Shown here: in pieces, positions 44,723 through 53,245 of the stretch
Layout of the letters: the number at the start of each line of letters is the position of its first letter
Position numbering within the stretch: the first letter of the stretch is position 1
Origin: Paraburkholderia elongata
GTDB lineage: Bacteria; Pseudomonadota; Gammaproteobacteria; Burkholderiales; Burkholderiaceae
DNA: 64,000 nucleotides
NCBI RefSeq assembly: GCF_013177735.1
Contig: NZ_WOEZ01000293.1
Coordinates: 1 to 64,000, forward strand
Direction of reading: 5' to 3'
Position numbers and translations under genes: made by a program
The notes under the pieces: model-generated
What the model was told of the DNA's origin: nothing
The model's database searches: none
What the model saw: only the letters and a program-made list of their open reading frames with translations

Positions 44723-44740
44723 GTGTAGTATCCGCTACAC
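44723..44740. promoter_or_regulatory. Candidate TetR operator between the divergent genes
   Basis: GTGTAG-TATCCG-CTACAC is a perfect six-base inverted repeat with a six-base spacer. It lies 117 bases upstream of the reductase start and 270 bases upstream of the TetR start. It is the clearest palindrome in the divergent region and fits control of the operon by the adjacent TetR protein. Further on, AAGCGCACCT is repeated at 44923 and 44933 with a third variant at 44943. Confidence 0.5.
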
Positions 44741-45009
44741 CAAACTTGCTTGAAATCTACTCGATCAAAATAGACTGCGCAATGAGTTTCCCGGCGAACA
44801 TCTGAATGCTGCGGCGCGGCATCGCCGCATGAATCACGGTTCAATCTACGCCGAAGCACGTGATCGCGCCGGGCATTTCGTCGCGCGTAATATGGGCTGT
44901 ATGATGAAGGCGCGCCGTGCTCAAGCGCACCTAAGCGCACCTAAGCGTGCTTTAGCGGCTACGGCGCATGCCGTTCAACCCGACGCTAACAAAGAGATCC
45001 GAGACCGCC

Positions 45010-45711
45010 ATGAGTCCCACTGCCGCCCGCAAGCCGGGCGCTATCGGCATCCGAGCGAAACAGGCGCAAGACACGCGCGCCAAGATTCTCAAAGCGGCAA
45101 TCAAGGTCTTTGCAAAGCAAGGCTTTGCAAGCGGCCGAGTCGAAAGTATTTCGAAGGCCGCGCGTTCGCACGACCGGATGATCTATTACTACTTCGGCAG
45201 CAAGGAACAGTTGTTTGTCGAAGTGCTGGAGACGATCTACACGCAGTTCAACGAGGCCGAAAGCAAGCTCGATCTCGATCTGGACGATCCCGTGCATGGC
45301 CTCGAACAGATGGTCGAATTCGTCTGGCAGTACTACCTCGATCATCCCGAGTTCGTCACGCTGCTGTCGAGCGAGAATCTGCACCAAGGCAAGCACGCGA
45401 AGAAATCGTCAAAGCTAAAGGAGATTTCGGGCTATGCGATTTCGGTTGTGCAGAAGTTATTGGACGCAGGCAAGGCGCAAAACGTCTTTCGTGCCGACAT
45501 CAAAGCGCGTGATGTGTACCTGATGATCGCGTCGCTCGGTTATTTCTATAACGCCAATCAGTACACCCTGGGTGCGTTTCTCGGTGAGCCGCTGATGGAA
45601 AAAGACGCACTCGCGCATTGGCGCGAGGTCATCAAGGATACGGTGTTGCGCGCGGTGCGCTTGCAGTTGCCGGCTGAAACTGCAGTGATAAACGAGAGCA
45701 GGATTGCCTGA
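45010..45711 (+). CDS. TetR/AcrR-family transcriptional regulator
   Basis: A 233-residue regulator. The N-terminal helix-turn-helix reads ILKAAIKVFAKQGFASGRVE, then DRMIYYYFGSKEQLF. The all-helical C-terminal ligand domain matches the TetR_C pattern seen in RutR-like regulators (FVTLLSSENLHQGKH, DVYLMIASLGYFYNANQYTL). It is divergent from the nicotinate-type operon and is the natural candidate for its repressor. The ligand may be a pathway heteroaromatic acid, which is inference. ATG 45010 matches the start of similarity. Confidence 0.85.
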   Translation: MSPTAARKPGAIGIRAKQAQDTRAKILKAAIKVFAKQGFASGRVESISKAARSHDRMIYYYFGSKEQLFVEVLETIYTQFNEAESKLDLDLDDPVHGLEQMVEFVWQYYLDHPEFVTLLSSENLHQGKHAKKSSKLKEISGYAISVVQKLLDAGKAQNVFRADIKARDVYLMIASLGYFYNANQYTLGAFLGEPLMEKDALAHWREVIKDTVLRAVRLQLPAETAVINESRIA

Positions 45712-45740
45712 AGCGTATTTCGTCTGACGTACGCTTCAGG
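45707..45740. terminator. Bidirectional hairpin between TetR gene and pcaC
   Basis: CCTGAAGCGTA and TACGCTTCAGG form an 11-base-pair perfect stem with a 12-base loop. The left arm contains the TetR stop codon, and the pcaC stop is six bases past the right arm. Its place between convergent genes suits a shared terminator, though no long U tract is seen. Confidence 0.6.
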
Positions 45741-45746
45741 GCGTCG

Positions 45747-46142
45747 TTACGGCTTTGCCGCTGCGGCGTCGTCTTCGCGGAACAGTTTATCGGCTAGGTG
45801 GAACGCCGAATTGGCCGCCGGCACGCCGCAATAGATCGCGGTTTGCAGCAACACTTCCTTGATCTGATCGCGCGTCACGCCGTTGTTTTTCGCGGCGCGC
45901 AAATGCAATGCGAGTTCTTCGCTGCGATTGAGCGCGACCATCATGGCGATGGTTAGCAGGCTGCGAGTGTGACGCGGCAAGCCTTCGCGCGTCCAGATTT
46001 CGCCCCATGCATAGCGGGTGATCAGATTCTGGAACTCTTCGGTCAACTCAGTGCGATTCGCGAGCGACCGGTCGACGTGCGCGCCGCCCAGCACCGCGCG
46101 GCGCACACCGAGTCCGGCTTCGTAGCGGTCTTCGTCGTTCAT
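45747..46142 (-). CDS. pcaC: 4-carboxymuconolactone decarboxylase
   Basis: A 131-residue protein of the AhpD-like CMD fold that decarboxylates 4-carboxymuconolactone to 3-oxoadipate enol-lactone. ITRYAWGEIWTREGLPRHTR, then SLLTIAMMVALNR and EVLLQTAIYCGVPAANSAFH are the family's conserved helices. It is the last gene of the pca set and overlaps pcaD by four bases. Confidence 0.92.
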   Translation of the reverse strand: MNDEDRYEAGLGVRRAVLGGAHVDRSLANRTELTEEFQNLITRYAWGEIWTREGLPRHTRSLLTIAMMVALNRSEELALHLRAAKNNGVTRDQIKEVLLQTAIYCGVPAANSAFHLADKLFREDDAAAAKP

Positions 46143-46930
46143 TTCTGCTCCGTCAGGAAGTCGAGCACGGTCTTCGTGAAGGCCTCGGCTTTCTCGATGT
46201 TGGAAATATGCGAGGCGTCCAGTTCGACATAACGCGCGCCCGGAATCGCTTGCGCCAGTTCGCGGCCTTGTGCCGGCGTCGCGGCCAGATCGTGCGTGCC
46301 GCTGATCACCAGCGCCGGCACCTTGATGCCGGGGGTTTCAGGGCGCAGATCGGTTGCGTCGATAGCGTCGCAATTGGATGCGTAGCCTTCCTTGTCCGTA
46401 TGCACGAACACGTCGCGGATCATGGCAAACACCACCGATTCGCGTTCGATAAAGTCGGCGGTGAACCAGCGCGGCAGAACCACATCGGCCAGCGCGAGCA
46501 TGCCTTCAGTGCGGGCTCGTGCGGCGCGCGGCACCCACACTTCCGGCGAACCGATGCGTGCTGCCGTATTGGACAGCACGACACGTTCGAGACGGTTCGC
46601 GTGACGCGCGGCCAACGCGACGCCGGTGAGGCCGCCCATCGACACGCCGCAGAAATTCGCACGCGAGATCTTCAGCGTGTCCATCAGGCCGAGCACGTCG
46701 CCGGTCAGTTGTTCGATCGTGTACGGGCCTTTCGGCGCTTCCGAGTGACCATGACCGCGCGTGTCGTAGCGCAGCACGCGGAAGTGTTTAGACAGCGCCG
46801 CGACTTGCGGCGTCCACATCGACAGATCGCTGCCGAGCGAATTCGACAAAACGATCCACGGCGCATTGCCGTGACGGTCACCGTCGATTCGATAATGAAG
46901 CTCGGTACCGTTGACTGCGGCGTAGGGCAT
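46139..46930 (-). CDS. pcaD: 3-oxoadipate enol-lactonase
   Basis: A 263-residue alpha/beta hydrolase that opens 3-oxoadipate enol-lactone to 3-oxoadipate. The nucleophile elbow is GVSMGG, the acid lies in ISGTHDLAATP, and the His is in LDASHISNIE. The N-terminal LHYRIDGDRHGNAPWIVLSN and SLGSDLSMWTPQ wording is that of PcaD. It overlaps pcaC by four bases and follows pcaB with a five-base gap. Confidence 0.92.
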   Translation of the reverse strand: MPYAAVNGTELHYRIDGDRHGNAPWIVLSNSLGSDLSMWTPQVAALSKHFRVLRYDTRGHGHSEAPKGPYTIEQLTGDVLGLMDTLKISRANFCGVSMGGLTGVALAARHANRLERVVLSNTAARIGSPEVWVPRAARARTEGMLALADVVLPRWFTADFIERESVVFAMIRDVFVHTDKEGYASNCDAIDATDLRPETPGIKVPALVISGTHDLAATPAQGRELAQAIPGARYVELDASHISNIEKAEAFTKTVLDFLTEQK

Positions 46931-46935
46931 GCCGG

Positions 46936-48384
46936 TTACTCCTTGGAAGTGGCGCGCTTGGCGCGCGTGTGATGAAGTGCCAGCGCGGCGTCCACATAAG
47001 CGTGCGCCTGGCCGACGTATTGAGCGGGATCGAGCAGTTGCTTCAGGCGCTCGAGCGAAAGATGTTCGGTCACGGCGGGGTCCGCCGAGAGCACGTCGAA
47101 GAGTGTCTTGCGCTCGGCGATTGCCGCTTTCGAAGCGCGCTCAACCAGATGGTGCGCATCGAGCCGGCCGATGCTGTCGCCGAGCGCGAGCATCACTGCT
47201 TCGCCGAGAATCAATCCGTGCGTGACGTCGAGATTAGCGGCGAGACGCGGCACATTCACGTTCAGCCCCACGGCAATCTGTTCGATGTTGGCGAGTGCAC
47301 CGCCTGCGAGGCGCGCGAGATCCGGCAACGCGTCCCACTCGGCTTGCCAGCCGCCGAGCGCGCGCTCGTGCTCCTGCACCATGCCGGCGAACACCGTGGC
47401 CACCAGCCCCGGCGCGCGCGTCGCGGCCGTCAGCACCGCAGCGCAGCCGACCGGGTTGCGCTTGTGCGGCATCGTCGAGGAACCGCCCTTGCCTGCCGCG
47501 GCGGGCTCGGCCAGTTCGTCGATTTCGGTTTGCATTTGCAAGGAAATATCGCGCGCGATTTTGCCGAGCGTGCCGATCAGCATGCCGAATAACGACGCTG
47601 TTTCGGCGATGCGATCGCGCTGCGTGTGCCACGGCAAGGTGGGCACTGCGAGCTTGAGTTCTTGAGCCAGCGATTGCGTGACTTGTGGCGCCGCGTCGCG
47701 CAGGCTCGCCAACGTGCCGGCCGCGCCGCCGAATTGCAGCACCAGCACACGCGCACGCAACGCATCGAGCCGATCGCGATGACGCAGCAACGCGTCGAGC
47801 CATTGCGCGAATTTCAGGCCGAGCGTAATGGGCAGCGCCTGTTGCAACCAGGTGCGGCCGATCATCGGCGTCGCGCGATGGGTGGCTGCGAGTTTCGCCA
47901 CTGCGTCGCACGTGGCTTGCAAGCCGCTGTCGAGCAGATCGAAGGTGTCGCGCAATTGCAGCACCGTCGCCGTATCGATGATGTCCTGGCTCGTCGCGCC
48001 CCAATGGACGTATTTCGACGCTTCCGCATCCGCCGCTTTGACGCGCGCGGTGAGTTGTTTGACGAGGGGAATCGCGAGGTTGCCGCCGAGCGCCGCGTCG
48101 CGCGCAAGTGCGTCGGCGTCGAGTTGATCGGCCTGGCAGGCGCTCTCGATCGCGGCCACGGCGCTGTGCGGAATCACGTTGTGGGCGGCCGAAGCGCGCG
48201 CGAGCGCTGCTTCGACATCGAGCATCCCTTGCAGCGTGGCGCGCGGCGCCCAGATGTCGTTCATCGGCTGTGTGCCGCAAAGAAGGCCGGTCAGACGGGC
48301 GCTGGAGTCGAGCATGATGGCGTCGATGAGGGAATCGGAAGTGAAGGTTTCGCCGGAACTGTCTGGACGCGCTGCGAGGCGCAT
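46936..48384 (-). CDS. pcaB: 3-carboxy-cis,cis-muconate cycloisomerase
   Basis: A 482-residue member of the fumarase/aspartase superfamily that lactonises 3-carboxymuconate. The superfamily signature GKGGSSTMPHKRNPVGC lies near residue 310, and VHWGATSQDIIDTATVLQLR near 150 contacts substrate. The coding bias holds from 48384; a shorter form from ATG 48315 is possible, and neither has a strong ribosome-binding site. A 325-base gap separates it from pcaJ upstream. Confidence 0.9.
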   Translation of the reverse strand: MRLAARPDSSGETFTSDSLIDAIMLDSSARLTGLLCGTQPMNDIWAPRATLQGMLDVEAALARASAAHNVIPHSAVAAIESACQADQLDADALARDAALGGNLAIPLVKQLTARVKAADAEASKYVHWGATSQDIIDTATVLQLRDTFDLLDSGLQATCDAVAKLAATHRATPMIGRTWLQQALPITLGLKFAQWLDALLRHRDRLDALRARVLVLQFGGAAGTLASLRDAAPQVTQSLAQELKLAVPTLPWHTQRDRIAETASLFGMLIGTLGKIARDISLQMQTEIDELAEPAAAGKGGSSTMPHKRNPVGCAAVLTAATRAPGLVATVFAGMVQEHERALGGWQAEWDALPDLARLAGGALANIEQIAVGLNVNVPRLAANLDVTHGLILGEAVMLALGDSIGRLDAHHLVERASKAAIAERKTLFDVLSADPAVTEHLSLERLKQLLDPAQYVGQAHAYVDAALALHHTRAKRATSKE

Positions 48385-48435
48385 CCCGGCGCGCTATCTA
48401 TCGAGAGCGTACCGCACACGGCGTTGCGGCGCATT

Positions 48436-48506
48436 GTGCTCCGAACATCGCCGCGACGGTGGGCCGGATGCGCCGTGCGCCGAACATCGCCGCGACAGGG
48501 GGCCGG
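48436..48506. repeat. 32-bp direct repeat in the pcaJ-pcaB gap
   Basis: A 32-base unit starting TGCTCCGAACATCGCCGCGA recurs at 48475 with three differences, 39 bases after the first copy. The surrounding gap (48385-48709) holds no gene and is the only long gap inside the pca set. Confidence 0.7.
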
Positions 48507-48709
48507 ACGTGTCGTATGTGCCGCATACGCCACATGTGCTGTATATACGGTAGGCGCGGTGATGTCGGGTGACACGCAGGAAGCGTGCCTCATGCGCGCT
48601 CCGGACAATGGCGGCGGGACGCTAGCGCGGCGTGCGCGTTTCGCTTGCCTCGCCAGCATTTCGGCTTCGCTGCAAGGCAAGCGCAGACGCCTGCCACGTC
48701 CGTCTGTAC

Positions 48710-49369
48710 TTAGGCCGCGCGAGCCGCTTGCGTGCCGTCGATCAGCGGCACGCCGGTCAGTTTGTGCAGCGCATCGAAGTCGATGTCCGAGAAGATCTCG
48801 CGCACCACGAGGCCCTTGTCGGTGACGTCGATCATCGCCAGGTCCGTATAGATGCGGTTGACGCAGTTCACGCCCGTGACCGGGTACGTGCATTCCGCCG
48901 CGATCTTGCTTTCGCCCTGCTTGGTCAGGTGCTCCATCATCACGTAGACCTGCTTCGCGCCGATTGCGAGATCCATGGCGCCGCCGACTGCCGGAATCGC
49001 GTCGGGCGCGCCGGTGTGCCAGTTCGCCAGATCGCCGTTCGCCGACACCTGGAACGCACCGAGCACGCAGAAATCCAGATGGCCGCCGCGCATCATCGCG
49101 AACGAATCCGCGTGATGGAAGTAGGCACCGCCCGTGAGCAGCGTGACGTGCTGCTTGCCGGCGTTGATCAGTTCGTCGTCTTCCTCGCCCTTTGCGGGTG
49201 CCGGGCCCATGCCGAGCAAGCCGTTTTCGCTATGCAGGAAGATTTCCTTGTCGGCAGCGAGGTGGTTGGCCACCAGCGTGGGCACGCCGATGCCGAGGTT
49301 CACGAAAGCGCCTTCAGGGATATCCTGGGCAACGCGCTTGGCCATTTCATCGCGGGTCAGTTTTTTCAT
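48710..49369 (-). CDS. pcaJ: 3-oxoadipate CoA-transferase subunit B
   Basis: A 219-residue class I CoA-transferase beta subunit. GAFVNLGIGVPTLVANHLAA and HSENGLLGMGPAPAKGEED, with the catalytic Glu in SENG, identify it. With PcaI it moves CoA from succinyl-CoA to 3-oxoadipate. ATG 49369 has AGGAG seven bases upstream and lies ten bases after pcaI. Confidence 0.9.
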   Translation of the reverse strand: MKKLTRDEMAKRVAQDIPEGAFVNLGIGVPTLVANHLAADKEIFLHSENGLLGMGPAPAKGEEDDELINAGKQHVTLLTGGAYFHHADSFAMMRGGHLDFCVLGAFQVSANGDLANWHTGAPDAIPAVGGAMDLAIGAKQVYVMMEHLTKQGESKIAAECTYPVTGVNCVNRIYTDLAMIDVTDKGLVVREIFSDIDFDALHKLTGVPLIDGTQAARAA

Positions 49370-49379
49370 GTCGGTCTCC

Positions 49380-50084
49380 TCAGGCGGCGGTCGCGGATGC
49401 AAGCTCGGCTTGATGCGCAGCTTGCGGCACTTCGATCACGCGTTGCACGAAGATGCCAGGCGTGACGATATTTTCCGGATCAAGCTCACCGAGCGGCACC
49501 ACTTTCGACACCTGCGCGATGGCCGTTTTCGCCGCGCTCGCCATGATCGGGCCGAAGTTGCGCGCGGTCTTGCGATAGACCAGATTGCCCCAGCGGTCGC
49601 CCTTGAACGCCTTGATCAGCGCGAAGTCTGCATGCAGCGGCGATTCCAGCACGTAATGCTTGCCGTCAATCAGACGGGTTTCCTTGCCTTCGGCGAGCTT
49701 GGTGCCAAAACCGGTGGGCGTGAAGAACCCGCCGATGCCCGCGCCTGCTGCGCGAATACGTTCCGCGAGGTTGCCTTGCGGCACCAGTTCGAGTTCGATT
49801 TCGCCGGCGCGATAGAGCGCGTCGAACACATACGAATCGGTTTGGCGCGGGAACGAGCAGATGACCTTGCGCACGCGTTTGGCTTTGAGCAGCGCCGCGA
49901 GGCCGATGTCACCGTTACCGGCGTTGTTGTTGACGATGGTGAGTTCGCGCGCGCCTTGTTCGATGAGCGCGTCGATCAGCTCGGACGGCATGCCGGCTGT
50001 GCCGAAGCCGCCGATCATGACGGTCGCGCCGTCGTTGACATCGGCGACCGCCGATTGAAGTGACTCGAAAATCTTGTTGATCAT
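49380..50084 (-). CDS. pcaI: 3-oxoadipate CoA-transferase subunit A
   Basis: A 234-residue class I CoA-transferase alpha subunit with the glycine-rich GATVMIGGFGTAGMPSELID near the N-terminus and GVGGFFTPTGFGTKLAEGKE-like GAGIGGFFTPTGFGT in the middle. It starts at ATG 50084 behind AAAGGAA. It is the promoter-proximal gene of the pcaIJBDC set. pcaGH, pcaQ and pcaK are not in the window. Confidence 0.9.
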   Translation of the reverse strand: MINKIFESLQSAVADVNDGATVMIGGFGTAGMPSELIDALIEQGARELTIVNNNAGNGDIGLAALLKAKRVRKVICSFPRQTDSYVFDALYRAGEIELELVPQGNLAERIRAAGAGIGGFFTPTGFGTKLAEGKETRLIDGKHYVLESPLHADFALIKAFKGDRWGNLVYRKTARNFGPIMASAAKTAIAQVSKVVPLGELDPENIVTPGIFVQRVIEVPQAAHQAELASATAA

Positions 50085-51176
50085 GTCGAATTTCCTTTTG
50101 CGGCGCTGCGTACCGATAGGCTTTTTGCCTTTGCAGGCGCGGGCTTGTGCGGGACGGTCTCCGGGCCTGTTGCTGGCGGCGGCTCGCTGGGTGGAGATGC
50201 GGGCTGGCGCCTTTGGTTTGTTCGTTGTCGATTTGTTCTGTATGCGAACATGGATTCGATTAGCGAACGGTTAGGCGATTATGGTTGCCCTCCGGGCGGG
50301 TTGTCAAGGCAGGGGATTTCCCTTAATCATAGGTTTTTGCCTGCCCGGCAGGGGTCTTTGTTGGCTGGTTGCCTGCTCGGCGTTTTTTTGTCTGTTTGCC
50401 TGCGGCGTTGGGCTTTCGTTGGTTTGTTTGCCTGCTCGGCGCTTTGTGTCTGTGCGCCTGCGGCGTTGGCCTTTCCTTGATTTGATATTGGTTTATTAGC
50501 GTTCGCCCCTGTGCGGGGCAGGCACTTACTTTCTTTGCCGCCGCAAAGAAAGTAAGCAAAGAAAGCGGCTCCAACCGCTAATTCTTAAGCGGGTCCCCTG
50601 GCTTGGAGTGGGTAGTGGTGCATCTGGAATCCGCGTCCTCGCACATTCGGCGTGAGTGACAAAGGGCTCATCAGCTCCCACTCCGCACTGCGTGCGTCGC
50701 GGATGGGTCTGCCAGGGAAACCTGGGGCTTCGGTTGGGCGTGGTGGGGGCCATCGGCTTCGCCTCGGCGAGACACCTAGGCATTCAGAAGAGACGTTCCG
50801 CGAGCGGCCGCGGTGCCGATCAAAATGCGAGAGCGCAAGCGCGGAGATCGGTTTGGTGAAGTACGCGTCGGCGCGCGCAGCGCCGCCGGAAGTATGACTG
50901 CCTTGTCACTCACGTCGAATGTGCGAGAACACAGATTCCAGATGCTCCACTGCCTCCTCCAAGCCAGGGGACCCGCTTAAGAATTAGCGGTTGGAGCCGC
51001 TTTCTTTGCTTACTTTCTTTGCGGCGGCAAAGAAAGTAAGTGCCTGCCCCGCACAGGGGCGACGCTAATAGACCACTAACAAATCAAGGAAAGGCCAACA
51101 CCGCACGCACACAACCAAAACCGCGACGCAGGCAAAAAAACCCACGCAAAACCCACCGCCGCAGGCCCCACCCCTA
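50085..51176. repeat. Large intergenic inverted-repeat element, copy 2, with tandem leader
   Basis: Positions 50350-50480 contain two tandem ~59-base modules (TTGCCTGCTCGGCG ... GCGGCGTTGG ... TTTG). The main inverted pair follows at about 50455-50690 and 50870-51110. It holds the GCCCC-TGTGC-GGGGC hairpin and the 14-base-pair stem CTTACTTTCTTTGC-CGCC-GCAAAGAAAGTAAG in both arms. The pcaI promoter must lie within 50085-50350. No credible gene is seen inside. Confidence 0.8.
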
Positions 51177-52232
51177 CTACAAAACAACAGCCTCCCCGCT
51201 CTGCAGCGACTGCCGCAACGCCATGCCGATCCGCGTAGCTTCGAGCGCATCGGCCAGCGTGGCCCCCACTTGCGCGCCAGTGCGAGTGCCAGCCCCACCC
51301 CCGCCCTGCACAGCGGCAACAAACGCCCTTGCCTCATGCAAAAACGCATCCTCGAACCGATCGAAGAAACTCGGCGTACATTCATTTCGAATGCCCGAAG
51401 CATCATAAATCTCAACGCGATTCGCACGCGGATTGTGCCCAATGGCCAACGCACCCGCCGTACCGATCACTTCGCTATGCGTATCATTTCCATGCGCCTG
51501 CGTGCGCGACGCATAAAACATCGCGAGCTTGCCGTCCTCGAATTCGCAGATCGCCACACCATTATCGACGTCGCCGAATTCACGCAGCCCCTCATGCAAC
51601 GCAACCGCCCCCGCCGCAAACACGCGTTTGGCCCGCGGCTTACCGAGCAGCCAGCGCGCGACATCGATATCGTGCACGGTGCAGTCCAGAAAGATCCCCC
51701 CGGAAGTAGCAGCAAAACGCACGAAGAAACCATCGTCGTCGTTCTTGTCGGTGGTCTGCGAGCGCACAAGGAACGGCCGGCCAATCGCACCAGACTCGAT
51801 CTTGCCGAACGCATCCTTATAGCTCGGATCGAAACGCCGCATGAAGCCGATGGTCGCCTGCAGATGCGGATAGCGCGCAGCTTCAGCCAATACGCGCTCG
51901 CACTCGGCGAGATCCAGCGACAACGGCTTCTCGCAGAACACATGTTTGCCGGCGCGCAACGCATCGATAATCTGCTGCGCGTGCAACGACGACGGCGTGA
52001 CGAGCCACACCGCGTCCACGTCGCGATCGGCGAGCAGGTCCGCATAATCGTCGTAAAGACGCGGTTCGGGCAACGCCTCGCGCGCCCATGCCCGCTCCTC
52101 CTCCACCGGACTGCAAGCGGCCACGAGCGCCGCACCCGGCACGCGATACGCCAGATTTTCCGCGTGCCGCTTGCCCAAACGCCCCAAGCCGACCACACCC
52201 AAACGAAGCCGCCCGTTAGCCGCCTTCATCAT
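51177..52232 (-). CDS. Gfo/Idh/MocA-family oxidoreductase, inositol-dehydrogenase-like
   Basis: A 351-residue NAD(P)-dependent dehydrogenase. The Rossmann motif LGVVGLGRLGKRHAENLAYR and the catalytic-lysine block KHVFCEKPLSLD are visible, and the C-terminal beta sheet domain follows from about residue 130. It overlaps the iolG stop by ATGATGA. In inositol clusters a second such enzyme often oxidises scyllo- or D-chiro-inositol; that role is inferred from position only. The gene ends at the second repeat element. Confidence 0.8.
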   Translation of the reverse strand: MMKAANGRLRLGVVGLGRLGKRHAENLAYRVPGAALVAACSPVEEERAWAREALPEPRLYDDYADLLADRDVDAVWLVTPSSLHAQQIIDALRAGKHVFCEKPLSLDLAECERVLAEAARYPHLQATIGFMRRFDPSYKDAFGKIESGAIGRPFLVRSQTTDKNDDDGFFVRFAATSGGIFLDCTVHDIDVARWLLGKPRAKRVFAAGAVALHEGLREFGDVDNGVAICEFEDGKLAMFYASRTQAHGNDTHSEVIGTAGALAIGHNPRANRVEIYDASGIRNECTPSFFDRFEDAFLHEARAFVAAVQGGGGAGTRTGAQVGATLADALEATRIGMALRQSLQSGEAVVL

Positions 52233-53245
52233 GATGCCTCGCCGAGTTTCACAGCACGACCCTCGCGCCACGAACGCGTCGCGGCGTCGGCGAGTTCGAG
52301 CGCTTTCAGGCCGTCGGCGACGGTGGTTCGCACCGGCTTGCCGTGCGCGACCGCATCGAAGAAATGCGCGATTTCCAAGGCGTACGCCGCGCGATAACGC
52401 TCGAGGAAAAACGCCTCGGGCACGTCGCTCGACACTTCAGTTCGCGAATACGCAGTGACCTCAGTGGGCCGCACATTGCCCGCCTGCAGCATGCCGGTGC
52501 TGCCGAGCACCTCGAAACGCTGGTCGTACCCATAGGCCGCACGCCGCGCGGTATTGATCTGGCAAAGGCGGCCGCGCTTCGTGCGAATCGTCACGGCGGT
52601 CGAATCGATATCGCCCGCTTCGGCAATCGCCGGATCGGAAAGGCAACTGCCGGTGGCGTGCAGCGTGTCGGCTTCGTCGTCGAGAATCCAGCGGAAAATG
52701 TCGAAGTCGTGAATCAGCATGTCCTTGAAAATGCCGCCCGAGTGCTTGATGTACTCGACCGGCGGTGCGCCAGGATCGCGGCTCGTCACCACCAGCATTT
52801 CCGGCGTGCCGATTTCGCCCGCATCGATGCGCGCTTTCAACGCGGAGAAGGTCGGGTCGAAGCGGCGCTGAAAGCCGATCATGCAAACCACGCCCGCACG
52901 CTCGACCGCCTCGGCGCAGGCACGCGCCCGCTCCAAAGTCAGGTCCACCGGCTTCTCACAGAACACATGCTTCTTCTGCGCGGCCGACTTCATGATCAGA
53001 TCCGCGTGCGTGTCCGTGCTAGAACAGATCACCGTCGCGCCGATCGACGCATCACCCATCGCGCCGTCGATATCCGCAACCTGCGCACCATGCTCGGCGG
53101 CGAGCGCCGCAGCCACCTCGCGATTCACATCGACCACATACTTGAGCCGCACGCCCGGTTGCCGCGCCAGATTCGCCGCATGAATCTTGCCGATCCGTCC
53201 CGCACCGAATACCGCTACGTCGATCGTCTTTCCCGCGTCAGTCAT
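52229..53245 (-). CDS. iolG: myo-inositol 2-dehydrogenase
   Basis: A 338-residue Gfo/Idh/MocA enzyme that oxidises myo-inositol to 2-keto-myo-inositol with NAD+. VAVFGAGRIGKIHAANLARQ is the dinucleotide fold, KKHVFCEKPVDL holds the catalytic lysine, and HSGGIFKDMLIHDFDIFRWI carries the Asp-His pair of inositol dehydrogenases. ATG 53245 has GGAGG upstream. It overlaps the regulator gene by eight bases, giving the order regulator - iolG - second dehydrogenase. Confidence 0.88.
   Translation of the reverse strand: MTDAGKTIDVAVFGAGRIGKIHAANLARQPGVRLKYVVDVNREVAAALAAEHGAQVADIDGAMGDASIGATVICSSTDTHADLIMKSAAQKKHVFCEKPVDLTLERARACAEAVERAGVVCMIGFQRRFDPTFSALKARIDAGEIGTPEMLVVTSRDPGAPPVEYIKHSGGIFKDMLIHDFDIFRWILDDEADTLHATGSCLSDPAIAEAGDIDSTAVTIRTKRGRLCQINTARRAAYGYDQRFEVLGSTGMLQAGNVRPTEVTAYSRTEVSSDVPEAFFLERYRAAYALEIAHFFDAVAHGKPVRTTVADGLKALELADAATRSWREGRAVKLGEAS

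Noticed and set aside
48291..48893. A 200-codon frame across the pcaJ-pcaB gap
   Set aside because: It overlaps both pca genes out of frame and has chance-like composition.
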